Assembly: GCA_023014485.1 (NCBI GenBank)
Contig: JAJOZX010000919.1
Span: 186,001 to 250,000, forward strand
Source: Bathynomus jamesi
Taxonomy: Eukaryota > Arthropoda > Malacostraca > Isopoda > Cirolanidae
Length of the DNA: 64,000 bases
Direction: 5' to 3'
The stretch's first letter is position 1. Each line of letters opens with the position of its first letter. The notes beneath the pieces are model-generated. The model was given only the letters and a program-made list of their open reading frames with translations, did no database searches and was not told where the DNA came from. Shown one piece after another: positions 11,766 through 23,405 of this stretch. The translations under genes were made by a program, and so were the position numbers.

Positions 11766-12051
11766 CAGTAATTGAGGGGCCTGCGGTCCCCCAGTTACTG
11801 GAGGTTCAATTATTTGGTCAATATTCCTATGGAAAAGAACGCAGCCATGAAAATCTTAAGCTTCACAAATCTTGACACAATGTGAAGCTCAAAATTTTCA
11901 TGACTGCGTTCTTCTCTATAGTTTTATTGCGGTGCTGGGGCCTTCGGGCCCAGTAATTACAACGCTAGGTATATGTATTATTTTCTGTAGTTTTATTGAC
12001 CAAATAATTGAATCGACAGTAATTGGGGGACCGCAGGCACCCCAGTTACTG
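11766..12051. mobile_element. Foldback element with nested palindrome
   Basis: The outer arms of about 65 bp run from CAGTAATTGAGGGGCCTGCG to an inverted copy ending CAGTTACTG, both containing CCTGCGGT and AATTATTTGGTCAAT. Inside sits a second palindrome: AAGAACGCAGCCATGAAAAT pairs with ATTTTCATGACTGCGTTCTT. No coding. The hairpin-in-hairpin layout suggests repeated inverted duplication. Confidence 0.75.
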
Positions 12052-12522
12052 TCCATTGTTAACCAACCTAACCTGACCAAATCCGAAATCATTTCCTCAA
12101 CTTTTTTTTATCTTCTATTATTATCCTAGTTCTAAAAGCCAACCAACCAACCAACCAATTCAGCTCTTTTCAGACCCAAAAGTTCACGGACAGACATAGA
12201 TACTCACAGACAGAATCACACACAACTTGCTTTTATATAGTAGAGAACACCTTGATTTTGGAATTAGGTATATAAATTATTTTTATGTTATCAACTTTAA
12301 TATATTGTGAATGAATGAAGTGCTTTTTAATATTCAATTATTGAATGAAAACAAAAGGAGAGTAATTGAACTAAAATTCAATAATTCAGTTTTAATAACT
12401 GTAAAAGGAATTTTAGGCCGAAGGAACATGTTCCATAAAAAGGATATATTTACACTGTTTACCTTCACTCACTTGCTAATGTACATTGCAATTTAAAATT
12501 TATTAGGCTATTATCCAAAATT

Positions 12523-12554
<32 letters not shown>

Positions 12555-12583
12555 CATATGTATATATTTTTTTTTTTAACAAA
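12052..12583. other. No gene; short tandem repeats
   Basis: Contains (CCAA)n near 12140-12158 and a (GT)n(TA)n tract near 12523-12570. No coding signal. Confidence 0.6.
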
Positions 12584-12921
12584 ACGCCCCCATCAGGATT
12601 CGAATCCGGACCTCCTCAGTAGGAGTTGCGAGCGCTACCCTCAACCCATCCCACTACAACGGGATAAAAGCTAACGCAACCTGTCGTATATTTTAACGAC
12701 CTAGGAAACACTTGACGCTTTCGTGCCCCGAGGAGTTTTATGATGTTAACCCTCCCGCACTCGAGGTAATGGCAGCATTTAATTCAGATCTCTCTGGTAT
12801 AGTACTGGGGTCACCATTTAAATATATGACAGGTTGCGTTAACTTTTATCCCGTCGTAGTGTGATGATAGCGCTCGTGACTCCTACTCAGGAGGTCTCTG
12901 GTTCGGATCCTGATTGGGGCA

Positions 12922-12923
<2 letters not shown>
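12584..12923. mobile_element. Inverted pair of tRNA-like SINE heads
   Basis: Two arms of about 105 bp lie head to head around a ~125 bp centre. The right arm on the plus strand has an A-box-like TAGTGTGATGATAGCGCTC and a B box GGTTCGGATCC. The left arm has the same on the minus strand (GGATTCGAATCC). Both also share upstream sequence, TGACAGGTTGCGTTAAC in the right arm, so the duplicated unit includes 5' flank. The pair sits between (TA)n tracts at 12536-12570 and 12924-13026. Confidence 0.75.
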
Positions 12924-13016
<93 letters not shown>

Positions 13017-13026
13017 ATATATATAT
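12924..13026. repeat. (TA)n microsatellite, ~100 bp
   Basis: Almost pure TA repeat between the tRNA-like inverted pair and a 5S-type SINE. Confidence 0.95.
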
Positions 13027-13157
13027 GAGTATCTGGGTAGTAATGAGATGGGAGACCGTCCAGATTATGTTGCGACCCGTGGTTCGGATCCCACGTAAAA
13101 CTGTAAGTCCCCACCGTTATATGATTTTAGATGTTGCGAAGGAGGTTAAACAACCAT
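13027..13157 (+). repeat. 5S-type SINE, 5'-truncated
   Basis: Starts within a 5S rRNA box-C-like segment (GTAATGAGATGGGAGACCG), then the shared core TGGTTCGGATCCCACGTAAA and the tail ending GCGAAGGAGGTTAAACAACC. It matches the fuller copy at 41500-41690. The 5' end lies directly on a (TA)n tract. Confidence 0.8.
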
Positions 13158-13294
13158 TACGTATAGAGCAAGATTGCCGCTTGTAGTAGTAAATAAAAGT
13201 TTTATAAATATGGTTAAAGATAAGCTAGATAAGGTCTTAAACATATTGGTAATAATTGATTAAATTTAAATACGTAAGTTTCTTGAGAGATATG

Positions 13295-13369
<75 letters not shown>

Positions 13370-15138
13370 GTACGAGTATTTCTATATATTTCCTAATATT
13401 TTTTCGTTTACTGCAAAAAACAAAGAAAACCTGAAAAGAAAAGAAGAATCCCTTTCTTTCTAAAGAAAAAATCTTTATCAAGAATTTGGTCAGAATTTTG
13501 CCGCGGCAACATGAAGAAGTGATTTAGGAGGAAATCGTGCAACGTACCTACAATAGAAACTCGCCAAACGAGTGAAGGAAATAATGAGGAGGTAAACTTA
13601 AGATTTTGTTGTGATTTTTCATTAAGGTAAAACGCTTATCTTTGTAGGAAAGTAATAAAATCCTTATTTACAAAAGTTCCATTTAATTGGATCACTTTTG
13701 GAAGGAGACGTTACGTTAAAGAATAGTTTTAGAAAACTGAAATAAGAATTCGAAATGACGGGTTTTTTTAAAAAAAAGGGTGAGATATCCGTTTCCTCTC
13801 TCTTTTTTTTATGTGTAATGCCTTTGGTCTAGTTAAGTAGACAGTTTTACGTCTGATACATCGTTACATATTCATGTCTGACATCTGACTTCTGATTGGT
13901 TGATTTTATTACATGGGCAAGTACCGCTTAGCCACGTATATCGACAAATTGCGCTTCATTGGGACAATATCGGGCAGTATTTATTCTCATTAGGACTATC
14001 ATTGATTTCCCAGAATATCCGTTGTCCACATTCGTTCACACTTTGTAAGAGTACTCTAAAATGTTGAGAAATAACAACGCACTGACCAAAATTATGTAAG
14101 GAAGTTTAAATCAGTTCACTTATATTAATAGTCATAAAAACTCTTGGATTAAAATGAGTATCAGAAGGATAAATCCGTAGCTAAGTTCTTATCAGCGTTG
14201 CTGGGACTGGCCCACTAGAATCTCTTTTAGGCCTTCTCTTTCGTAATATTTAATTAAAAAATGAGAACATAGTAGAGGGAAAAGCCTCATCTCTGCAATG
14301 TAAACAGCAAAGTTCGTAAGTCCTTCAAATGGAAGTCTCCTAAATGTTTTTTTTTTTTTGTAATTTAAATGTTCCAAGTAATAAAGGGGTCCCGTATTGA
14401 CCGTAGAGCTTTTGAGTATATAGACTCTTATAGAGTCAAGGGTCAAAAAGAAAAGTAGCACGTTCCCGGTTAGTGTCTCTGCGATCCCCATTTTGGAACC
14501 TAATTTTGAAACGAACCTTAACTCGTTTTGACATCTAATAGTGAACCAAATGATTTCAAATTTTCATATCATTGAGAACTTCGCTTGTTTACATTGTAGA
14601 AAAGGCCTCAAACGAGCCATTTTGAAATTCTATTTTTAGCGGTAATGGTATTAAAGGTGAAATGCCATTTACAGATACAGGTAAATAAGCTTTTAGTAAA
14701 TCTGAAGACTCATTTCCACTCATCTTCACTTATTTATTTCCACTTATTTCCACTTACTGTGTATTTTCTAGAACCACTTTGATATAATTCTCATTATTAA
14801 GCCCCTTTTCTTGTCGAGTACATTACGTATTATTATTATTATTATTATTCTTATTATTCTCTTTAGGTTTACTTTTAGTCAAAGAATAAAATGTTATCTA
14901 CTCGAGGCATCTATTTTGTCAACGTAAAAATTCTGAAGTATGAGCTGTGTTGGAGACGTTTTCTAAATTAAGCGCGTCTTTAGAATAAAGATCATTTTAG
15001 GCCTATCACGTTGGGGTCTGTCTTTATATTTATTGATAATAATAATAATAATAATAATAATAGTTAATAATAATATGTCCTTTAATACGCAAGATTTAGT
15101 ATTTCGTTAGAGGATACCTCTTTCAAATACTCAATAGG
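13158..15138. other. No gene; microsatellites only
   Basis: About 2 kb of AT-rich DNA. Recognisable content is a long (CT)n at 13294-13367 and TTA/ATA triplet repeats near 14830-14850 and 15038-15062. Short minus-strand open frames here lack any recognisable domain. Confidence 0.6.
13294..13367. repeat. (CT)n microsatellite
   Basis: About 37 uninterrupted CT units. Confidence 0.95.
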
Positions 15139-15410
15139 ACTTTTTTTTTTTTTTTTTTACTCTCTTGTTTCGCAGTCTTTTTAACATCGTTTACAAAGTT
15201 CTGTTTACCCTCTTTTCTACCCCATTTCTCGGGTAATACCAGGGATGGCCTGTAAACTGACCCAACGTTCAGGCTAGATGAATGCGGTCCATTGCGCTAA
15301 CTCCTGGATTATAATTAGCACCATCGGGGGTCGAACCCCCGACTTCAGAGTCTTCATTTCGGATATAGGGAAACGGCGTTACACCCACTCAGCCACCTAA
15401 GCTAGTACAG
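15139..15410 (-). mobile_element. tRNA-derived SINE with A tail
   Basis: Read on the minus strand, a tRNA-like head (A-box-like GGCTGAGTGGGTGTAACGCC, B box GGGGGTTCGACCCCC) is followed by a ~170 bp body and an 18 A tail (the T run at 15140-15158). This is the complete head-body-tail architecture of a SINE. Such elements are transcribed by RNA polymerase III and mobilised by a partner LINE. No partner LINE tail match is visible in the window. Confidence 0.8.
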
Positions 15411-15556
15411 AAATTAACCTTCAAAGTGTATAGGTGTAGAAATATTATTTCTACATTTTCCTATAAGTTTTGGAATATATATAAGAAATATGTAATAATA
15501 ACTAAATTAGAACAGGTCGTTTCTCCAAAGAAGTTTACAGTCTATCTTCACTTTAA

Positions 15557-15651
15557 CCTTTTCCTGCCCAGCGGGCAGCGACCCACTATTATGTGGACCC
15601 ATAATAGTGTCTCTTTTCATCTAATGCCTAAATAAATCGGACTGAAAAGGG
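15557..15651. mobile_element. piggyBac-like MITE, TTAA flanked
   Basis: A 95 bp segment between two TTAA sites (15553-15556 and 15652-15655), with inverted ends CCTTTTCCTG and TGAAAAGGG and an internal hairpin (CACTATTATG with CATAATAGTG). TTAA target use with ends in CCYTTT is typical of piggyBac-type MITEs. Confidence 0.55.
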
Positions 15652-15689
15652 TTAAGGAGGACAACATTACTGACAGCTTTTCTATTTAC

Positions 15690-16620
15690 AGTTGTATTTA
15701 AAAGTTTGGAGTCAGAGTGTTGAGGAATTGCATTTTTGTTGTGGGTTTAATATTTAGTAGTCCCTCCCTTGGCAAAAGTGATTGCTTTGATCCTGTTAGG
15801 CATAGACTTGATACACTTTTTGGTATAGTTCCAAGTTCAATTTCGGGCTGGCAAACGGTAGAACAAATATACAAATATTTTTTTGTAGGATCCTCGCTTG
15901 AAACACTTCCAACTTCAGACATTTCCTCAGGTTCTCAGTCGCAGTTAGGTCAGGAGAGTTACCAGGCCCTTCCAAAGTTAAAATGGGTCTTTTCATAAAC
16001 TATTCCTTCGCAATTTTAGTTGTGTGGGAAGGTGTGCCAGAACCAGGAATATCGCAGGGCATGTTGCTTAAGAATGTTTAAGTGGACACAGGAATTCACG
16101 TCATATCTTTTGGGTAAAACCAGAGTTCTCCTGTGCCGAAACATTCCCAAACTATAACTGTTGGAGGTTGGTTTTATGGTGGCAGTACAGTATTTGAAAT
16201 GATATAGTTGATTGAGTGGACACCTGACGTGTACAGATGATTCTGCCCAAATTGCATAATCTGCTCTCGTCGCTGAACGAACCATGGTTCATTGTTCAGC
16301 GGTCTAATCAGCCTATTTCGTTTCTGACAGGAGACGATCTGTCTGCTTTTCATTTAGAACGTTAGTTTTCTCGATGATTTTGTTGCAACTAAATTATCAT
16401 CATTGTGAAGCCTCTGTCGAATGGTTCTAGTGATTGGAGTAAGGAACTCTCGCCTCTGGCCACGAGTGAGGAACGGGTTGACCGTTGCCCTCCTCCTGAT
16501 CGCATTTTCATTTAGTTGAATCGTTATCCTTGTTCTGCTGGACCTTGATTTTGGTTTGTGTTCTCCATCTTCGAAAATCCTCTCCTCCAACTTGCACACT
16601 GCTGATTAAGATATCTGAAG
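15690..16620 (-). pseudogene. Tc1-like transposase pseudogene (DD34E type)
   Basis: The minus strand carries a decayed Tc1 transposase. An N-terminal part (FLTRGQRREF) lies near 16470, central parts near 16050-16290 include FGTGELWFY-type sequence, and the third catalytic block GNSPDLTATENL near 15930 keeps the Glu of the DDE triad. The C-terminus reads SMPNRIKAITFAKGGTTKY and stops near 15748, a very characteristic Tc1 ending. Several frameshifts separate the pieces. The left end near 15700 holds AAAAGTTTGGAGTC; no clean right terminal repeat was found. Confidence 0.75.
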
Positions 16621-16754
16621 TCGGGTGGTTATCGCTTGACTGAGCAGCCTTCTTTTATATGTACTGTCACCTGGACCTCCTTTTTCGAAAAATTTCTCGT
16701 TTTCTGCCCATTTTAACATTGTGCAAATTAGGAATTTTAAACGAATTAAATTAA

Positions 16755-16841
16755 CGCTTTACCGCATAAACGGACGAATTTGTAACCTGTCAAATACACG
16801 CATTCATAACTTAACCCTACAAAAAATCATGCGGTAAAGGG
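16755..16841. mobile_element. piggyBac-like MITE, TTAA flanked
   Basis: An 87 bp segment between TTAA at 16751-16754 and 16842-16845, with inverted ends CGCTTTACCGCAT and ATGCGGTAAAGGG (one mismatch in 13). Confidence 0.65.
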
Positions 16842-16968
16842 TTAAAATAATAATTACGAATTTACAACCTTTTTTTCTGACTCACCCTGTAAAAGCAATG
16901 TTAAAGTAGTTGCGCATTAACAGACAATTCATTATTAACCCCAAATTTGTCGTCATAATCGTATAAAC

Positions 16969-17047
16969 CAGTGGTCCTCATTGGGCGGCTCGCGAGCCAA
17001 ATATATATAGCGCATTTGGTTCGCGAGCCGCGCAATGAGTACCACTG
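16969..17047. mobile_element. Small hAT-type MITE with 8 bp target duplication
   Basis: A 79 bp near-perfect palindrome, CAGTGGTCCTCATTG at one end and CAATGAGTACCACTG at the other, with GGCTCGCGAGCCAAAT arms. Flanks are GTATAAAC (16961-16968) and GTCTAAAC (17048-17055), an 8 bp duplication with one mismatch. Confidence 0.85.
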
Positions 17048-17055
17048 GTCTAAAC

Positions 17056-17913
17056 CGAAAGCAATAAATTGAAGTGTGTTTAATCCAGAATCTGATATTT
17101 TTGAGAAAATATACATGAAATTAACAGTGATATATATAAAAAAAATTGAATTTTATATGGAATAGAATGTGAAAAACCTGATAATTTATAGCATTATTTG
17201 AACATTTTTCCAAGAAATATGAAATAATGTCAAAATTCTTCCTTTTTTTGAAATCGGTCTTCAGCCATTGATTCTTGTTTTAAATGAAACTTTTGGCCAT
17301 AACTATTTTCGCTAAATTCTGTTGATATTCCGAGGTTAGTAAGTGAACGTTAGTAATTATTTTTGGAAATAGAGAAACTGAAAAATAGGAATGATCTTTC
17401 TGGATCAGTGTTTCCCAACACAGGGAGTTCCGAAATTTCATGAAAATGAGAAAAATAAGTAATTAAATTCAAACGTTACTGAAGATACGAAAATTTCAAA
17501 CGAAACGAAACATTTGCCATTTATCACGTCCGTACGAAAACGTGGTGTTGGCGCGGGGTTAGGGGGAAAACGGGAAACGGGGATTAGAGGGGAGGCGGGA
17601 AATTGGGTGTGGAAAGGACGCGTACTCGTGTCTGCTAACTTTTTATTTACCACCCGATTTTGATGAAAATTTTAGCGTTTTTCCGTGTCTTTTTACCTTT
17701 AGTATTTTTGGCTTAAATTCGGCTGAAATTGATTGAAAAGAGTTTTATTCGGGTTTTTGTTGTTTTCCACCAAATCTGACTCTTCCCAAAATTTGGAAGG
17801 AATTTAATTGAAATTTGGTGCGCATTTTCCTAGGGCTCTTCGCTACAAACTCATTATTACATTTTTTTCGGATGGATTGGTGGTTGCGATGCTGCGAGAT
17901 ATATTGGTTTGAA

Positions 17914-17949
<36 letters not shown>

Positions 17950-18484
17950 TACACCTTATACCTCATAACCATTTTTTTCTTACTACGAATTTTTTTCTGT
18001 AAATTCATTTTCGAAAGGTCTCATAAATCAACTGTTTAACCAGCAAATTTGAGATCAATCATCATCATTTTTTTTATGGCTGTTTGAAAATCTGGTATTT
18101 TCGAAATTCCGATTTTGAAAAAAATTGGACATAAAAGTTCATTTGTTTGTAAACTTTCTTTTCTTTAAATCTACTTTTGCTGAAGATTAAGTCCATTAAA
18201 TGGAAAAGATTTTAAGGAAGTTTCATTGAAATGGTACGAACAGTTTCTTTAAGTATGTGAAGTAGTCGGAACAGAGGTTTGAATCCATTTAGACTTTTTT
18301 TCAGTAAATTCAGAACTTCCAACCGTCATAACCTTTCTTCTTTACAATCGATTCTGTTGAAATTTGGTTGAAAATTTAGTAAGTATTGCATACGAGTGAG
18401 GTTTACTCAAAATTTCAATGAAATCTTACGAATAGATTTTTCTTTATAGGTATTTGAATTTCATGACTCACAAGTGGGGGTCTC

Positions 18485-18485
<1 letters not shown>
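17056..18485. other. No gene; T-rich DNA with degenerate repeats
   Basis: Recurring degenerate phrases (TTGAAATTTGGT, GATGAAAATTTTAG) suggest an old tandem or satellite-like repeat that I cannot give a period. Poly(A) of about 30 bases at 17917-17947. Confidence 0.4.
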
Positions 18486-18546
<61 letters not shown>

Positions 18547-18625
18547 ACCTCCATTATTTCTTTTCACAAAACTCAATGGGCCTGCTTTATCTTGGGCCAC
18601 CCTGTATATATAAATATAAATAATT

Positions 18626-18670
<45 letters not shown>
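18486..18670. repeat. (TA)n arrays with a mariner-type end fragment
   Basis: Two (TA)n tracts, 18486-18542 and 18630-18670, bracket about 65 bp that ends TTGGGCCACCCTGTATA, the terminus style of the mariner-like elements seen elsewhere here. Only one end remains. Confidence 0.6.
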
Positions 18671-18673
<3 letters not shown>

Positions 18674-18757
18674 ACGAGGGGCGATATGAAAGTAATGCCT
18701 CTTATTGTATTTATGAACTGAAAAATAAGAGGCATTACTTGCGTACCCGACCCTCGT
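18674..18757. mobile_element. 84 bp palindromic MITE (ACGAGGG ends)
   Basis: ACGAGGGGCGATATGAAAGT plus AATGCCTCTTA pairs with the inverted right half ending GACCCTCGT. The centre is only about 20 bp. It lies beside (TA)n. Confidence 0.75.
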
Positions 18758-19491
18758 ATATACAAGTTTTTCGTTTTCAGATTTTTCCCCTCAAATTTCA
18801 AATCAATGGCAACTAGATATATTTTTGGGATCGGTTTGCATCAGGCTTGGAAAAATTAAATTTTTTTCGGAATAATTACGATTACAATTACTTTTTAGAA
18901 ATGTTGAATTACAATTATAATTACCTCGGCTCCGATAGTCACAATTATTATTACTATTATGATACAATTACAATTACATCATCTATCAAACTATTTAAGG
19001 CCCACGGCTTTGAATTTCAGTTAGTGATTGGTCTGAGATTCTTGAGTGATTGGGTCACTTGAATGCTTTAGTCTCGCTAACCAATTTTTTAATTTAACTG
19101 AATTCATTTGAATAAATAACTAAAAAAAAACATTTTTCAAATCGGTGAAGAAAGTAAGAATTAATTTAATTGAGATGAGTTGGATTATTTCAATTACAAT
19201 TATAGTAAAATATAACAGTAATAACAATTACCGCCAAATGTGCAATTAATTACATTCAGATGGGCTGACCAACTCGTATCGAAACTTCGATATCGATCGA
19301 AGTAACTGGATTTCGATATCTATCGAAGCATTTTTCGGTATTAAAAAATCCCGTCAATGTATGTCAGTATTTATTTGCAGAATAACTAATCTTTACGCTA
19401 GGGTGATGGGCGGCGCCATCCTGATTATTTTGTCCTGGAAAGTACCTCTTTGTCGGACAATGACGTGGAAGCAAGCTTAGCGGCGTTGTAA
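18758..19491. other. No gene recognised
   Basis: AT-rich sequence with degenerate ACAATTATAATTAC phrases and a short repeated TTCGATATCGATCGAAG-type palindrome near 19285-19330. Confidence 0.5.
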
Positions 19492-19776
19492 TACAGTAAA
19501 CCCTCGCCCAACGCGGGGGGTTAGGTTCCTTGAGAACGGCGCGTTAGGTAAATCCACGTTGGACAAACTTAATACCTTATGGGATAAATGGGGATACGTG
19601 AACGCGGCCACGTAAAGTCTCCCAGTAATACTTAGATAGGTAGATTTTTTATTCACACAAATGACTTTCCCTACCTATATTGTATATGAAATAAGAACAT
19701 CATAAACATAATGATATTTACATATGATAAATAAAAAATATATTAAATGAAAATAGCACGCATCTTTTCTTCACTT

Positions 19777-19944
19777 TCAAATGGTGCGTATGGTAGACTC
19801 ATTCACGTGATACTCGCGGCCAAGTGATGTTATGCTCATACCACCACGCAACTTATCTAGAATCTTTATTTTTTCGGCTAATGTCATAACCTTACGACTT
19901 TTCTTCTCTTCACTATCACTCGCAGATGCTTTACGTTTTGGTGC
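19777..19944 (-). pseudogene. Tigger/pogo transposase N-terminal fragment
   Basis: About 56 residues starting MAPKRKASASDSEEKKSRKV, then LAEKIKILDKLRGGMS and REYHVNESTIRTI. This is the CENP-B/Tigger-type N-terminal helix-turn-helix DNA-binding domain. It stops right after the first domain; the second HTH and DDE core are absent. The start is set at the Met of MAPKRK, since the upstream open frame is unlike the family. Confidence 0.8.
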
Positions 19945-20133
19945 CATACTGCTGTCTAAGACTAATAGCAAAACAACGGCAAAATACGACACAAACAATC
20001 CAACACAACTTCACTGAACTTAACGCGAGAGAGAGGGAGATGCGGGAGTGTTGGAGAGTGTAGGAGAAAACACTAGGGCACGCATTGGCATTGGTATTAG
20101 AGCGTGCTTGGCGGACCATGTACAGTATATTAT

Positions 20134-23100
20134 AGGGTGGGGTGAAAATTTTTTTAACTATTGATTCACCAGTAATAAGGTGGATTGAAGGGTGATAAAA
20201 AAGAATATGAGAATTAACAAATTTTCGATTCATCCTAAGTACCCCATTTTTCCCCCCCAAAAAAATGGCCGCCAGCCAGTCATTATACGCTTCATAACTC
20301 GAAAAGTATTCTTTTTACAAAAACGTTTGCTGAAGCAAAAATTGTTTATTTCACATTTTCTACCTCATATAAATGTTTCAGATGTTTAATGAAATTTTTA
20401 TTTTTCAGGTTTTTGTTGGATTTGGAATTGGTAATTTCTGATAATTAGTATCAAATATGGCTTCTGCTTCAAACATTAGAGCTACAAGGAGTCAATCAAA
20501 ACCACATTTTATATTTGGAACCGCACAAGAGCTTCCTCTTACAACATTGCCAACAAATAAACAGGTGGGCCAATACCATGTTCTTTTAAAAGAAGCCACT
20601 TCAGTGACCACATAACTCTGATATTTTCAACAAAATTACTGAAGATATACTCTGTATTTGGAGAAAAGCTTCAATTCCTGCAATAGCTGACAAATCAGTT
20701 TATATCAAATTAAAGCGGTTCATCGGCAAAGCAAACGATCTTAGTAGATCAAAACGTAGTGTCAAAATGAGAGAAAATTGTAATGACACCTTAGAAGAAT
20801 TATTAGATATCAGTGCCTGTAAATGCTCTTTTATCTCCCATCAAAACTTTGGCTGTCCTGAGAGCTGCGAAGATGTTCACATAGGATGCACCTGTCGAAG
20901 AGAACTAAAGGCACCAAAAGAAGAGCTTCTGTTTTTACAGGATCAGCGATCGACACGTACACTGAAAATAGGGGGCGTTGATAAAGTCATGACAAAAAGA
21001 ATTAAAAAAATGCAGTCTAGGAAATTGCGGACAGAAGAAGGAATGGTTAAAAGAAGAAGAGAAATGAAGGACTCTCATATTTTAACCGAAATAGTGTTTT
21101 TCAGATGTAGAGAGTACTTCCACACAATATGAATTAGACCCACATCAGAGTGAATCAGAATATGACTCAGTTGCCATACAAGGTCAAATGAGACTTCCAT
21201 TGCCTACTGTAGCGATGGAAGCCGATAGATTTGGAATTTCAGATCGAGCAGCAGCTGCTTTAGTTGATTATGGAGCAATCATTAAAGAAGATAGTACGCT
21301 TTTGATTGACAAGAACAAAATCCGACGGGAAAGAGAGAAAATAAGAAAAATTTTGGTGATGGAGAGTAAAGCTAATCCTGCTGTCATATCTGCTATATTT
21401 TTTGACGGAAGAAAGGACAAGACTTTGGTAAAGGTGAAGAAAGGAAACAAATGGTACGGAGACTCCATTAGAGAGGAACACTATGTTTTGGTGTCTGAGC
21501 CAGGAAATGAATATTTAACCCATGTAGTTCATTCTTCTGGTAAAGCTCAAGATATAGCTGATAGTTTGTTCTCCTTCTTTCAAGAGTCAGCTATTAATGA
21601 GAGCATTCGTCTCATAGGATGTGACAGTACAAATACAGTACCAACACAGGTGCCAAGGGTGGGATCATCCACCTCATAGAAGAAAACCTAAAGAAACCGT
21701 TACAATGGAGCATTTGTATGCTGCATACAAATGAACTTCCCCTTCGACACTTATTTGAACATTTTGATGGTAAAACAAAAGGTCCAACATGTTTCACTGG
21801 AAAAATCGGAGTAGCACTGAAAGAATGTGAAAAAATGCCCGCAGTCAATTTCAAACCAATTAGAGAAGGCATTGATTTAACACACATATCAGAAGAGGTT
21901 ATCGATGATCTTAGCCAAGATCAACAGTATTTGTACAAAATTATTGTGGCTATAAGAAATTAAGAAGTGGGAATGTCTCAAAAGATTTGGAAAATACAAA
22001 ACCCGGATCACTGAACCATTCTCGATGGCTGACATTAGCAAATCGTGTCTGCCGCCTATACATTGCAGAGAAAACTCCTTCATTGGCTCTTTATTCAATA
22101 ATTTTCTTCATTGTTACAAATTATGGACCAAGCCGGTTCGATATCAAGAGTAGACCATATATATGGAATGGACCACATCACATATTTGGAGCAATTAAAG
22201 ATTTCATCTTCTTCCAAAGGATATTCAGAATGTAGTGAAGCCTTACATTGCTAGAAACGCATATTTTGCTCATTGCGAAAATGTTCTGATAGCAATGTTA
22301 TCAGATACATCAGAACAAAAACGAAACAGAGCAGTTGATTTCATCATGAACATTAGAACAAAGACGAAAAATGTGTCCAAAATCAGAGAATTTAAGGTTC
22401 CTGAGATAAATTTCAACGCAAACGCGTGGGATGATATTATTTACTAGTCAAAAGAAATGCTGACTGAACCTCCCCTCACTATGGCGCTCACGAATATTGA
22501 ACTCATACACTTCGGGTTAAAAAACTGTGCGCCTACCCAATTATCCACTTCATTCACAAAGTGTCGAGAGGGTAATAAAACTTGTCACCGATGCGGCCCC
22601 ATCTGTATATTCCCAAGAATCCCGTGATGGATTTATAAGAGCAAGAATTAGGTCTCGTTCATTGCTGCCATGTATGGAAACCAAGAAAGAAATGACCACT
22701 TTTTGACAATTAGCTTTCAATTAGAGACTAAAATAATTCCCCAAAATTTCATAAAAGCAAACACTTCAAGATTTTTGAAAAGGGATCTTTTTGAAAGTGT
22801 ATTGATAAACATGTTTCTGCAATTGTGGTAATAAAATGTCAATAATTTCTCGTTGATTAGTGTTGTTGTAGATTATAGTTTGAATATTCAAAATTCTATA
22901 AGGTTATTAACTATTATTATCAAAGTAATATACTTCGGTCATCAAAGGATTTTTCATTTATTTAGAAAAAAGTGATTTATTTGTGATATCATTTACCGAG
23001 GTAAATTTTGATAAAATTTAAAATTGAAAAAATAATTTATAAAAAGGGCACTTTCTAATGTATTTTTTTTATTTTGAATCATTTTTTTCTATAGTGTCCT

Positions 23101-23299
23101 TTAATTGGATGTATATTTTTCAAGTTATAAGCATTTATATGTTGACTAGCGGCCATTTTGTTTTTCTCAAAAATGCGCTAGTAGGGCAAAATTGATTTTT
23201 CTTTTTATATCACTTTGTCATCTATAGAACCCAATACAGCAAATTATAGGTGAAGCAAATAAATATTCCACAAAGAATTGCGTTTCACACCCCACCCTA
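20134..23299 (+). mobile_element. Unclassified DDE-type DNA transposon nested in pogo
   Basis: A ~3.2 kb insert with inverted ends AGGGTGGGGTGAAA (left) and CACACCCCACCCT (right). Base composition and reading frame differ from the surrounding pogo element. I could not define a target duplication in the TA-rich flanks, so the superfamily is open. Confidence 0.7.
20457..22706 (+). pseudogene. DDE-like transposase of unrecognised superfamily
   Basis: From ATG 20457 (MASASNIRATRSQSKP) a roughly 740-codon coding region can be followed through about eight frame changes or stops. In order: a Cys-rich segment near 20810-20910 (CKCSF, GCPESC, GCTC); a KKMQSRK basic region; AIFFDGRKD near 21395; LIGCDSTNT near 21615; LHTNELPLRHLFEHFDGKT near 21720; LNHSRWLTLANRVCRLY near 22010; and SVERVIKLVTDAA with SRDGFIRARIRSR near 22560-22640, ending TKKEMTTF. 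I infer D (FFDG), D (GCDS) and E (SVER) as the catalytic set. I recall similar proteins in arthropod and cnidarian genomes but no accepted name. Confidence 0.65.
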
Positions 23300-23405
23300 A
23301 ATTGTATAATCAAATTTTCCGCTTTTGCAAATAATTGTTCGCATTTATTTTCTGTGTATAAACAAATTCGCACTGAACAAACGCGTTGGACGAGGGTTTA
23401 CTGTA

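Larger units (their letters stand above)
19494..23403 (-). mobile_element. pogo/Tigger-type transposon, interrupted by another transposon
   Basis: Inverted ends CAGTAAACCCTCGCCCAACG and CGTTGGACGAGGGTTTACTG are flanked on both sides by TA (19492-19493, 23404-23405), the classic pogo target. A Tigger-like N-terminus lies near the left end on the minus strand. A separate transposon occupies 20134-23299, so the pogo element itself is only about 0.75 kb and non-autonomous. Confidence 0.85.

Noticed and set aside
12887..13186. Open frames rich in YIYIYI on both strands, also at 18415-18816, 28966-29238, 37396, 48934, 50183
   Set aside because: They are translations of (TA)n microsatellites, not proteins.
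15300..15410. tRNA gene on the minus strand
   Set aside because: Only A and B boxes are convincing; the body and A tail make it a SINE.
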